From Terana coerulea (taxonomy: Eukaryota > Basidiomycota > Agaricomycetes > Polyporales > Phanerochaetaceae), in contig JAKOGH010000446.1 in the NCBI GenBank assembly GCA_024811115.1, positions 1-64,000 on the forward strand: 64,000 bases of DNA, read 5' to 3'. The notes under the pieces were generated by a model. It searched no databases. It had not been told where the DNA came from and saw only the letters and a program-made list of their open reading frames with translations. Position 1 is the stretch's first letter. Each line of letters begins with the position of its first letter. The position numbers and the translations under genes are program-made. Shown piece by piece: positions 41,230 through 51,661 of this stretch.

Positions 41230-44200
41230 CTTTTTCCCGGATTGAGGGCTGACCTGGTACGCGCTGAGGAATAACGGACCATGTCCAGGAGGCGAGGGGA
41301 GGCGGAATCTAGATTGAGTAGCACATGAGAGTCATCCCGGCACTTGAAGGAACTTGGAGGCGTACCCGATACGCCCTTTGGCGTTGATCGATACCGCCCA
41401 GCGGGAGGTGAGACCCAGGTTCGCGGGAGAGTGCGTCCCAACGATCTGCTGGTGCAGCACCGGGGGCCATTGTGCGCAGAGCAGAAAGCCGGTGACGATA
41501 TGAGAAATCTCGTACATATCCGTGCCAGGGACGCGGGACACATTCCACTAAAACGCACCGCGATGAGTTCAGCCTGCATCGCACGTGCATGTGTGCTATT
41601 GGCAGCTTACCGTCTGTTGAGGACCTTCGTTGGGAGAGAGAAGAATGACCGGCGTGCCGTCGGTGGCGGATTCGTCCTGGAGGGCAAGAGTTCCTGTACT
41701 GAACTCGGCGAATTGGATGAGGTACCGTCCAGGGGTGAGTACATGGGGCGGTGCCGGTGTGGAATACGTCTGGAAGGCAGGGAACTCGAACGCGACCCAG
41801 ACGTCGAATGATTGAGGGTCAGGTTTGCCAGATCCCGCCAACCAAGCTGTACGGTCATACAATCAGACAGCACCAACGGAGATGTCGTGCCCACCTACCA
41901 TGCCAAGGGTAGTCGACGGTGTCATTCATGCGCAGCAGCGGGTAGCCGTCCTTTCCCGTATGCCAAAGCGGGCCGTGCTCGTGCATGCTGGGCACTACAA
42001 CAAGCTTCGTCTTAGACAGGTCCGGATTGGCCGGGTTGAAGTCCTGGTCGGGCACCGTCGCCCAGCGCATCCCACCTTCGCCCGTCCCGTTCACGATGCA
42101 AGCGTGGATTTCGCAGAAGGACTGCTCCACGTGGTTATGGAAGCCTGCGGAGACGCCAATGCCCGCCGTCCAGAGTTGGACATGGGCCAGATCGGCCAAC
42201 GAATCGTCGGCGAAGCGGACATGGAAGCCTACGAGGTTGAAGAACTCGAGGTCCTAGACACGATCATTAGTGAGTGTGAGTCATGCGTTACAGCCTGATG
42301 AACGCACTTTGAAACGGCCGTGGGCCCAGGGTCGGTCCGCGACCTTCACCCAAGGGAAACTCATGGCACGCACGTCGTCGGGGATGTATGTCGGGAAAAT
42401 ATTGTGCGCCACCAGCTGGTCCATAGAGCTGTAAGGCGGCTGCCCCGACGTAGACGAAGGATGGAAAAGCACGAAAATAGCTCCTTCGTCTCCGCTGCGC
42501 AAGTGATTGGCGGAGACGACCATGGACTCCGCTGTGAAAGGACGTGTCGCGGGAACACGCTTGTGAGAAGTGCTCGCCGTGTCCGTCCAATGAACAGTTC
42601 CCGCCATGACTTTCACGCCGGCGATGTGCTCCTTGACTTCGAGCGACGCTAAGGGGGTAAGACGACCAGTGTCATCCTTCGAGCCGACACGTCGAGGAAC
42701 TCCACCGCCGTAGTAAACTTGGCCGAACCAGCACGGGCCACTCTGAACAGGACTTCCTCATCGAGTTTCTCAGCAAGATGCCAGTGGAGAGCAGAAGGTT
42801 GATCGAAGGGTTGGGTGACTCGAAGTAGTTTGGAACGGAATATGAGATTGTTGTGACATCCTACAGCGAACACAACATAAGCATAATCCAATAAATAAAT
42901 ACTGACTGCGACGTACCACTTCTAGTGTTGCCAAAGTTCAGTTCAGTTTGGTTCAGGCCCATTTTTGTCAGAACCAGAACCAGAACCAAGTGTTTAGTAG
43001 CCGAACCAGAACTGAACTGAACCGAACCAGCATGAACTGGTTCGGTCAGTTCAGTTCAGGGTCCGAACTGGTTCGAACCATTGAACCATGTATATATCTG
43101 CTTTACTCTGTCAAATCAGTATAATTGCAATGGTAGATCATAATAGAGTTATATATTGACATCTAGAAGGATTTGTATAGTGCAAAATGTGAGGGCGAAC
43201 CGAAGACGGCGAGTCCTTCCGAAACAGGCGGCCGGAGGCGACCCGACAGGGGTTTGGGGTGTCGTAGACTAGAAGACGACGAGCAAGAAGCCGTAGACTA
43301 TATCAGATAGAGACGATCGATAGGGAGAGGGAGAACGGAGAGGGATAAAGGAGGACGCGAGTGCCTGGTTGGAAATACAGAGCGCCCGAGACGAATGGGG
43401 AAGGAACGGAGCCGGATAAGGAAATCGTAAGCAACCAGAATGTCCGAAACGCCGGACCGTGCTACAGAGACCGTGGAGTGTCCGTTGAGTATATACGAGT
43501 GCCCGTGTATGTATCTAGAGTGCCCGTGAGTGTGCTAAAGTGTCCGTGTGTGTGCTAGAATGGCCGTGTAACGGTCGAACCGTTACACAAAAGCCTTATA
43601 TTATGATGTTTTAAAGCTCAGTGTCTGATAGAGGCTGCCAGTTGCCATTTTTGGCAGCTATTGATGGCATCATATATACACCAAAACATAAGCAGAGCAA
43701 CATTTGGTGCTCAGTTTACAAGCACAATAATGAAAATATAGGTTAGACATGCTACAGTAAGTAAGTTCATGTACTTTTCTCTATGAATCCCAGTACAAGT
43801 ACACTACATAACATGTACATGGTTCATGGTTCGAACTGGTTCGAACTTGATTCAGGGCGTGACAGCCATGCCCCAAACCAAGAACCGAACCAAGTTACCT
43901 AGAGGCCGAACCAGAACCAAACTAAACTGAACCACATGGTTCGGTTCATTGGTTCTGGTTCTGGTTCTGAACCGAACTGAACTTTGGCAACACTAACCAC
44001 TTCCGATGAATTTGAATGGAAATTAGCTGTGGCTATCCTACCCGCCAAAATGTTGCTGATCTTCGACTTCGTAAACTTTCCCTCAGCAGCATCCACCACT
44101 GAGCAATGATGTTAGTACTGAGTACAGCATGATAAAGTGAAGACTTGCACTTATAACACCAGATTCCCGTGCAATTGAAGTCTAGAGACTCAGCTCCCAT

Positions 44201-45330
44201 CATGGCAACCAAAAACTTCGTCGATGCCGTCTCGGTCGATGTCCGCGCAGACAACTTGATGGATACTCCCAGTATGCTTCCCGTTGAGTGCTGCGAAGTC
44301 ATCCAAGACATGGCGAGTCCATTTGGCATCGATAATCCTATAGGGCACGCCCTGCCGATTTGGCGACACCGACGCGGTATTCCCGCTGGAGTGCCTACAT
44401 CACTTCAGGAGATGTCCACGCAGCGTGAGAGTAGCGCATGACTACGACCTCAGCCGAGCATATGTAGCCAGCAAAATCATCGTTGACGCGACCTACGGCA
44501 ACGGACCCAGCACCCCAATACGGGTTACCTTCCTGAGGGGGCGGCCCATTCCAACATTGAAAGTATTCTACGAGCGGCCGTTAAATCAGAGCACGTTGAC
44601 CCCATCTCGCCCAGCAAGAACGATTTGATCAAACGGGGTTTCAGCCTCGTCGGCAGGAACGACAGCCACCTCGTCTACAAGGATCTTGTAGGAGACAACT
44701 TCTGTCGGCCAGTCGCCCTCGGCACTCTTCGGATTGTCGGGAGCGGTATAAATGATGACGGAGCGGGGCAGTGAGATCCTTGGAAGCAACGACGATGAGA
44801 ACAGCAACGACCTGCGTGCGGTCGCTCGTAGAAGTGACCCGCCTTCGGACAGTGCATGCCTGGGCTCGAGCCGATCGTGCACCTGAACTATTGACCGTCG
44901 TCGGTCCCTGGGTTCTCGAGCCAGCTGACACAGCCACCATCAGGCCAAATATCGTCCATAGAGGGCCCGTAGCGGTCGGAGATTATCACTAAGTCACCGT
45001 TGAATAAGTTCATTCATGGCAAGAAGTGTAGAGTAAGCGCACCGTCGCTGAAGCCGTTATCCGTGATATCAGCATGGTGCATAGTGACAGGAAACTGGAG
45101 CTTTGCGAGAGAAATGCTCTTCCAAGTCGATGATCTGGCAATACACTGGTAAGTATACCGTCCGGAACCTGTTAGCAGTGACATACTGGCTCGTCGGATC
45201 TGCATAGGGGTTGACAAACATCTGGATGTCACTGTCGGACACATTCGTGCCTAGTCCATAACCAATGATGTTAGGATATCTCTTGAGCCACTACGGAAGG
45301 GAAAGGCTTTGATCCAGAGTATCTGTCGGG
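41230..45330 (-). pseudogene. Aldos-2-ulose (pyranosone) dehydratase relic, interrupted by a hAT-like element
   Basis: Conserved pieces in order on the minus strand: SLAKLQFPVTMHHADITDNG (about 45100), ISDRYGPSMDDIWPDGG and VSWLENPG (about 44950), DQIVLAGRDGVNVL (about 44610), HQVVCADIDRDGIDEV (about 44220), GKFTKSKISNILAGRIATAN (about 44060), then after the insertion ARRMTLVVLPP (about 42660), TYIPDDVRAMSFPWVKVADR, the cupin-like GIGVSAGFHNHVEQSFCEIH with VVPSMHEHGPLW, DVWVAFEFPAFQ and GRIGYASKFLQVPG (about 41345). These match fungal aldos-2-ulose dehydratase, which acts on 1,5-anhydrofructose and glucosone (cortalcerone pathway). Stops stand where Trp and others are expected (after GVNVL; after HDGS), with several frame shifts. 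A dead copy. Confidence 0.75.
42923..43995. mobile_element. hAT-like non-autonomous transposon with 8-bp target duplication
   Basis: Ends are inverted copies of TAGTGTTGCCAAAGTTCAGT (right end complementary, ttggcaacacta). The direct repeat ACCACTTC flanks it (42915-42922 and 43996-44003), exactly 8 bp as in hAT elements. The subterminal zones are filled with degenerate gaacc/ggttc motifs in both orientations (42940-43090 and 43820-43980). No transposase; 1,073 bp. It is inserted at the end of an exon/start of an intron of the dehydratase relic (donor gtacgt at the left breakpoint once the element is removed). Confidence 0.85.
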
Positions 45331-45724
45331 ACGACCACCTTGAATGAGCTGGGGTTGGAACAGAGGCAGCACGGCCGGTTTAGCCGGTTCGCAGAAGGGT
45401 TTTAGGAAGGTTTTGCAGTACATCGTCGGGGGTCGGTGAGTAGACAACGTATGCAGAGGGTCACGTTAAATAGCCTATGTGTAGTGTGGTTGACAAAATC
45501 CCTGAAAAACTGGATCTGGACGGGCATGATGCTTGGGGTAGAGGGATAGCCTCGAGGTAGTGACAGCGTTCATCGTTGAGCACTGGTCTCCACACTGGCA
45601 GCATTCATGGCTCAATAGCCTCGAGTTCGACGTGTTCCAGTCAGCTCTGGGTGGCATGACTTTGGTGAAGGTTTGGTTGTGCGCAGCATAAGTCCCTTAC
45701 AGCACAAACTGTAATGACAGATGA
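45331..45724. other. Intergenic region between dehydratase relic and solo LTR
   Basis: About 390 bp; may contain the degraded 5' end of the dehydratase relic. No independent gene seen. Confidence 0.3.
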
Positions 45725-45946
45725 TGTTGAGTCGGATAGAGCGCCATAAGCGCTTTGCTCACATCTTCTCTATTGTTCTACCAGGTTCCACCATGACAAT
45801 GCCTATTGTCTATTGTCCTGGTACCTATTTGTGTCTGTTTGTAGTACAGCCACCCTGTATTGTATATAAGGCAGCTCTCTGCACCATAGTCTAATAAGAC
45901 TCTTACAACTCTCAAACCCACTAACGTGTGTATCAACCAACCTACA
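45725..45946 (+). mobile_element. Solo LTR, Copia-like
   Basis: Begins TGTTGAGTCGG, contains gccataagcgctttgctc and a TATATAAGG promoter-like element near 45860, and ends CAACCTACA. The flanks gatga (45720-45724) and ggtga (45947-45951) agree in four of five bases, as expected of an aged 5-bp target duplication. No internal gag-pol sequence was seen on either side. Confidence 0.55.
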
Positions 45947-46749
45947 GGTGAGTAACCATCCTAGCTTCCTCTAGGCCTCGGTAGGAGTGTACGCCGCTGT
46001 ATGCGCTGCACTTCTACATACCCCACGTATTTGTCGTCGGCTCTGAGCTTGTGTGGGACCGCTGATTGGTGATGACTTTACAGCTGTGCATTATTTGCAA
46101 GCAACGCGGGAAGTACCGAGAGGTGAGATAGGACGCCACCTGGTTTGACTTAGCAATGCAACCGAGTTCGGTGATCTACTGGCAGTCCACGCGCCACGGC
46201 GCTGATGCCGTAACCTGGAGCTTGTTGCATGCAGGCAGTACTGCCTGAATGAAGAAAAAAGCGGCAATTGAATACAATTGCTACATACAGCCAATCACTG
46301 GGCTAATTTTCGGTTGTAGCGCTAACAGACGACTCACCGCCGTTACTTAAACAGAGCCCCTGCCCGATGAGCCCCGCACCGATGTCATCAGCACATCCCC
46401 CGGTAGAAAATTGGCTGGATTAACATTAGCAGCTTTGATGCAGCTAAGCATTGCAAGCGTCGAGGCGCATCTATGCCACAAAGAAGGCCTCCCAGTTATG
46501 AAGGAACACTACAGGTCGAGTCGTGAAATTTGAGCCCATTGGCCATGGCTTGGCGGTTGTCATTGGCAGTATCCACGAAGTGATTCATGAAGCATTCTCA
46601 GATCAGTCTGCGGTCCTTTGGCAAAGCATCTCCACGGGAGGAGTTGAAGGCGGCCTGTGTAGGACAGGGGCGGAAAATCAGAAATGACAAAAGGAATCAA
46701 CTCTTGGGGCGCTTAGCAGCGGCCGTGCTCACCCGGAGGCTGCCCGTTG
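45947..46749. other. Intergenic region without supported gene
   Basis: About 800 bp of mixed composition. A 96-codon plus-strand ORF running into the AT-rich block (46587-46877) has a lysine/phenylalanine composition set by the block and no family resemblance. Confidence 0.35.
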
Positions 46750-47620
46750 TGGCGCCATCTGGAAAAACCCTCTTTCTAATCTATGCTTTATGCTTCTTAT
46801 TTAACACTAAGTTGTGTATTATGCTCTTTTTCGCTTTTTGTGAAAATGTATTCTTAAAATATAGTTTATTTAGCTAATCTACATCTATTAGCTTGCTAAA
46901 CAGCCCATTGCCTTTTAACATTCTAATCTGCTGATTATTAATGGCTTTTTACTACCTAATTGACTTTTTATCCCTTACTAATGCCTTATTGCATTCTTTC
47001 ATTAGCTCATTTACTATATTTCTTTTTATCTAATTTCTCACTATTGCATATTTTATCAGTGGCTTATCATTAGCTTTTTACTTATTTGCTTGTTATTTGT
47101 ATCATATTTATGACATTATCTAGAGCTTATGACACTTATTTTGCTATTGCTTTTATTTATTACTTGGACTCTTATTATTGTATTGCTTAAAGCTAATTTA
47201 GTACTATGTCCTCCTTTTTCTGCTAATCAGCTAACTTATATACTTATACTATTACACTTTTAGAGTTAATGTAGCTACTATTCTCTATTTCAGCCTAGTT
47301 GGCACATAAATGCATAATGGATTCCTTATTAGACTGGTTTTCAAAGTGCACAAAGCTTTAACGATATTGTTAATGACAAGTCTGAAGCTCTTTAATATCA
47401 CCTTTATAACCTAATATATAAGCTCTGTACAATTGCTAAAAAGAGCTGCTTTTGCCTAGAATGTCTATATTTTTATATAATTGCCATTTGCCACAGTTGA
47501 ACAACAAGTTGCAATCAATTTTAAACATCACAATAGCTCTAAAAGAGTGACTGCTTCACAGATGACCAAAGCAATTCATGCTGTATGTTTTTGTTAATGG
47601 GCCGAGGCTCAAAAAGATAA
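46750..47620. other. AT-rich block
   Basis: About 0.87 kb strongly enriched in A and T, against GC-rich neighbours, with frequent tta/ctt/ttt words on the plus strand. No coding potential. It may be a decayed element. Confidence 0.6.
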
Positions 47621-47637
47621 CCAGAAATAACCACAAT

Positions 47638-47711
47638 GCACCCAGAAGGACTTGAACCCAGGACCACCTGGGTAGACGCGCCCAGTAGATTAACAACTGC
47701 GCCATAGCGAC
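47638..47711 (-). repeat. tRNA-derived (SINE-like) head or tRNA relic
   Basis: On the minus strand an A-box-like TGGCGCAGTTGTTAATC and a perfect B box GGTTCAAGTCC are spaced as in a tRNA, with an anticodon-like hairpin CTGGG/CCCAG between. The acceptor and T-stem bases do not pair, so it is not a functional tRNA. A tRNA-derived SINE head or a decayed tRNA fits. Confidence 0.55.
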
Positions 47712-48059
47712 TTGCGTGTATCGTCGTACAGAATGATTATAACCTACTGGGTATATTGAAGCGCCTTAACGTCTTTGAAGCCTTCGCGTTTGGTTGGCGT
47801 CATCTTTCATTCCCTCGGTCCCTCATTCCTAACCGACGCGTTAGCTGCGTCGCGACCACCTACCGCGACACCAGGACCCAAGCGACACCACACAAGAGTG
47901 GGGGGACGCGTGAATTATCGAGCAAGGCCGTTGAAGGGGAGGGGCTCCCTGCAAACGAGGTACGTGGCCCTCTCGCCGCATCCACCGCTGCTACCCAGAG
48001 CCGTCCATGGCCGTGCATGCACGGCTTATGGACGGTGCTTTCATGAATAGGCACCACGC

Positions 48060-48620
48060 ATCCCCCACCAGCAACGAACACCGCGCGCGAGCGCCCGCGT
48101 AGTCAAGCACGACGCAACAAGCTCAACGCCGGCGGCCGCGACGCCAACGCGCAAGAAGCCGGCGCGCACGACACGACGCGTACGACACGAACGGCGGCGC
48201 ACAACGCCAACGCCGGCGCGCGGGACGTGGTGAAGCACAGCACATGCAGGCCGACGTAGGCGAGCGCGCCGCCGTTACAAAGGGCCGACGTACGACGCGA
48301 GGGACCAGCGCAACAAGCTACACAGGCGCTGACGCCGAGAACGCAGCACGCGCATAACACCAACACCGGCGCGCGGGACGTGGCGAAGCACGACGCGCGC
48401 AGACCGACGCAGGCGAGCGCGACGCCGACGCACAAGAAACCGGCGCGTACAGCACGACGCGCAAGATACGCAGGGCGGGACAACGGCGCACGCACGTACG
48501 GTGCCGACGGATGCGCACCACGCCAACGCCGGCGCGCAGGACGTGGCGAAGCACGACGTGTGCAGACCGACGCTGACAAGTGCGCCCCCCGTCAGAAGGG
48601 GCTGGTGCACGACCACGAGG
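48060..48620. repeat. GC-rich tandem repeat, unit about 150-165 bp
   Basis: Degenerate units start near 48208, 48361 and 48525 with the shared core ccggcgcgcgggacgtgg followed by gaagcac and gcagaccgacg or a variant. The block is dominated by gcg/acg words. Long ORFs in it (for example minus 48103-48579) reflect lack of stop codons rather than genes. Confidence 0.65.
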
Positions 48621-49221
48621 GCCAGGGTAGTGGTGTAAGTAAGTATGTTACTGACAGATACAACACACAGGTGGGCATGGCGCAGTGCAGGTGAGTATGG
48701 TGCATGGTGCATGGGCTTACCTGCACAGTACAAGTAGTTTGTTGTGTTAGGTAGTTTAGTCTTGTATGTAGATAACTAAATATGCAATACAGAGCATCAG
48801 GTTAAATTAAGAAGGGGAATTTCTCAGATGACTAGTCAAGCAGTAGTGGTATTATAGCTGCATGTAAGGAACAAAATAGGACAGTAAGGAAACAAATAGC
48901 TGAGAAATAGGACTAATTGCCCTAATATATAGAATAATTAAGACAATTAGCAAAGGACCTCACTAAACTGCCTTATTGGCCTTATGTATCTATTTATCTA
49001 GTTGTGTTACTTTGATGCTTATGTGCAATGAATTAGTGCTTATCAGCATGCATTAGGCAGGAATAGTAAGGGGGGTTTTTTCAGATGGCGGTGATAGCCG
49101 AAAGGGCAGACCTCGGTGTGTCGTCGGTCGTCGGTGGCTCATAATGCGCTCAGCAAGAGACGCAGGGAGAAAAAGGACTGGATAATTATTTGTATACAAG
49201 TATTACACATGAGGAAAACGG
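48621..49221. other. Intergenic region
   Basis: About 600 bp, AT-richer after 48730, without a supported gene. Confidence 0.35.
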
Positions 49222-51330
49222 AAAGCGCATGTTGGTTTCCCCACCGAGAGCTCGCTCGAGCCTCGGCGGGTACTCATCCTGGAGACCACGAAAAGGTCTG
49301 CGCCAGGAGGCACACCACATCAGTGCACCTCCCTCCTCCAGGTCCTGTGTTAGCATCCAAAATTTAAATGGGTCGGCCTGATGTCGGAAGCGCGCGCAGG
49401 GGGTGTCGGGGTGTCGGTCGCAGCTATATAAACAGGGGAATAAAAAGCTATCAGCGCAGCGGGTTGCAAGCAAGAGCAACAAAATGAATCTTGGTTTTCG
49501 GGAATAAAACTCCAACTGCCAGCTGGATCACCGCCGATAAGTGACTTCCAATGCAGCTGTGCACACTGCACCTTCCGCCTCTCGTCCGTGACCCCTCATT
49601 GACCCCCCAACCACCGCCGACGAGAGACTTCCAATGCGGCTGCGCACACCGCACCATCCACCCCCGCCCGTGTCTCCACACTGCCCACCACAATTCCCGA
49701 AAAACACTGGAACAACGACGACAGACCTTAATTTACCATAGCCCTGCTAAAACCTCCATCTCGTAGCCCTCCTTGCGGTACTTGATGTCGTAGCGTTTCT
49801 GAGCGACATCGAGAGGGATGAGATGGAAGTTAGGCTTGAAGAGCGGCCGCGCCGGCGCGGCCTCGAGGTCGACGTAGGTGGTGGTCGACGTGCGCGTCGT
49901 CGATGTCGAGGTCGCCTGCGACGATGACGAGGTCGAGGACGCACAGGTCGAGGACTCGGAGGAAGAGCGCGTCCGGCGCGGCCTAATGAAGCGGAGGGCG
50001 CGGAGGACGATGTTCGGGTTCTTGCGGGCCTCGCTGAGCGGGATGAGGTCCGGCCTCTCCAACATGTTGGCGCAGTGGGGGATGTAGAGGGCCGCCTCCG
50101 GGGCGACGACCATGGGCACGGGGAAGCGTAGTGCTGCATGGTGTAGTGTGTGGATAGCGTGGGAGGGGTGGGTGTGGGTGTGGGGTGCAAGATGCGATGA
50201 GGGAAGACAGGCTAACTGGGGGTATTTTATACCTTTCACTGAACCAGCAGTCAGCCACATCGCCAGCCACGTCCCAATCCGTCCTCGATCTGCTGCTTCA
50301 GAAGAAGCATGGTGAATATGCAATTTGGACGAAGATCCGGCGGGTTCTGAGGCTGACATGAGTGGTCGAGGTCTGCAGTTGCAAGCCTCGAACTTAGTTG
50401 CCATGCAGTGCCGTCCTCCGCTGTTCTCGCCAGACGAGTTGTGATTGGCTACCGAAAGTGTTCATCGACCCCGGATATAATAATATCACTCAGGGGCTTC
50501 GGCAACAGATCGCAAGCAGTGCGCACCTTAGTACACATCAGCCAGGCTGGCGCAGCACTGTCCGCCGCGCCGTAAGTACCCCGAGGAGGAGTCGATCGGG
50601 CGACCGAGAATACGGGTCGCTAGCTGTCCGGCTCTTGGTCCCAGAAACTCGGGTATGCCGTTTGCATCCATATTGTGAACGCCTAAGACCCTCTAGCACT
50701 CTATCTTCGTTGCATAGCATAGTGCCCTTAATGGGCGCTTAACGCCACGAAGAACACGGAAGCATTGTTATGCTTCCGGGACCTTGGCGGCGCAGAACGG
50801 AAGCATTTTTGAAACACTGCTCGAAGAGCATACACTTGAGGAAATAATTTGACTGCGCCATAGTGTCGGTCACTGCTCTCCTTGCCGAAAATATCGTACG
50901 GCGGAATTCATGTGAAAGTTCAGTATCTGCTTCTGAGGCTGACGCAGGTGGTCGAGATCGAGCTCCGTCGCCGTGTTGAGTAGCCAGCCAATGAGATTCG
51001 GCCTCACCAGCTCTCTTTACGGCTGCATGACCCACGTTGTACTCCGCGGGATCTAACTATACCTGTCAGAGGCTGGTCAGAATACATTACATGAAGAGCG
51101 TGCACACCTTGACCGAACACCCCGAGGTGCTTCTCCTCAAGCAGAGGCTCCTGAGTGAAGAGTGTGTCCGATCGCTTGGGACCGTTAAACATATGAAGCG
51201 ATTCGACTTCATGCTTCTGGCGATCTGCGAGCCACACGGACCATGGACATGTCTCGGGCATATCGACGGCGGCGAGACTACCAGGCCCGCGTGGTGGTCG
51301 GCGGAGGTCGATCGGTGTCACGAAGCCTGT
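49222..51330. repeat. Segmental duplication, copy B
   Basis: Direct repeat of 38355-40460, about 10.9 kb downstream, with local differences (for example extra bases around 49466-49500 and substitutions in the hairpin near 50757). The pair brackets the transposon-rich island with the dehydratase relic. Confidence 0.85.
49733..50113 (-). CDS. Small unknown protein, family member B
   Basis: Intronless, 126 aa if started at the ATG at 50113 (MVVAPEAALYIPHCANMLER). Member A starts 9 codons farther upstream (MQHYA); here that upstream ATG (50139) is one base out of frame because a C run is shorter. The body and end match A: basic region, Ser/Thr stretch, then HLIPLDVAQKRYDIKYRKEG and YEMEVLAGLW. 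Either translation begins at the internal ATG, the start is an assembly indel, or the copy is weakened. TATAAAA lies at 50225-50231. No recognised domain. Confidence 0.55.
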   Translation of the reverse strand: MVVAPEAALYIPHCANMLERPDLIPLSEARKNPNIVLRALRFIRPRRTRSSSESSTCASSTSSSSQATSTSTTRTSTTTYVDLEAAPARPLFKPNFHLIPLDVAQKRYDIKYRKEGYEMEVLAGLW

Positions 51331-51360
51331 GATAACATCGCTGGGCATACTTTTCATTAA
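51037..51360 (+). other. Possible small ORF, 107 codons
   Basis: The frame reads HTLTEHPEVLLLKQRLLSEE and KRFDFMLLAICEPHGPW. The corresponding stretch in duplication copy A (40240-40460) is broken by stops. With no homologue or splice context it could be either a fragment of a lost gene or chance; low confidence. Confidence 0.25.
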
Positions 51361-51463
51361 ACGAGGTCCATACGTTACAGATGATAAGTCGAGCTGTAGG
51401 ACGAATGGCCAACGTTATGCATAATCATTGCTATTTTGAAGAATATATACCAACCTTGACCTG

Positions 51464-51661
51464 TCATTCTAACATCCGTTTAGGAGATATAATATAGGTA
51501 AGGTATTCACTGCACTCACCTTGTAGTAATACGCGCGCATAATATCCTCCAGGGATGAACAGCACCACGAAAGCACCAAAGGGAATCCAAAAATTCGTGA
51601 CAGCCTTCGACGCACTCCAATAACGCAGCACACTTTCGAAGACCAAGGAAGGCCAACCCAC
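51464..51661 (-). other. Possible exon of a membrane protein
   Basis: Minus-strand ORF with a hydrophobic run (NFWIPFGAFVVLFIPGGYYA) and a donor-like gtgagt after RVLLQG at about 51520. I could not connect it with confidence to an upstream start or a downstream exon. Confidence 0.25.

Noticed and set aside
47638..47711. Functional tRNA gene
   Set aside because: Acceptor and T-stems do not pair although the promoter boxes are present.
48103..48733. Minus-strand ORFs of up to 158 codons
   Set aside because: They lie in the GC-rich tandem repeat, where stop codons are rare; the Cys/Ala/Arg repeats mirror the DNA repeat.
49186..49515. Conserved minus-strand ORF present in both duplication copies (also 38343-38594)
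   Set aside because: Its similarity is fully explained by the recent DNA duplication; the two reading frames differ at both ends and share no start.
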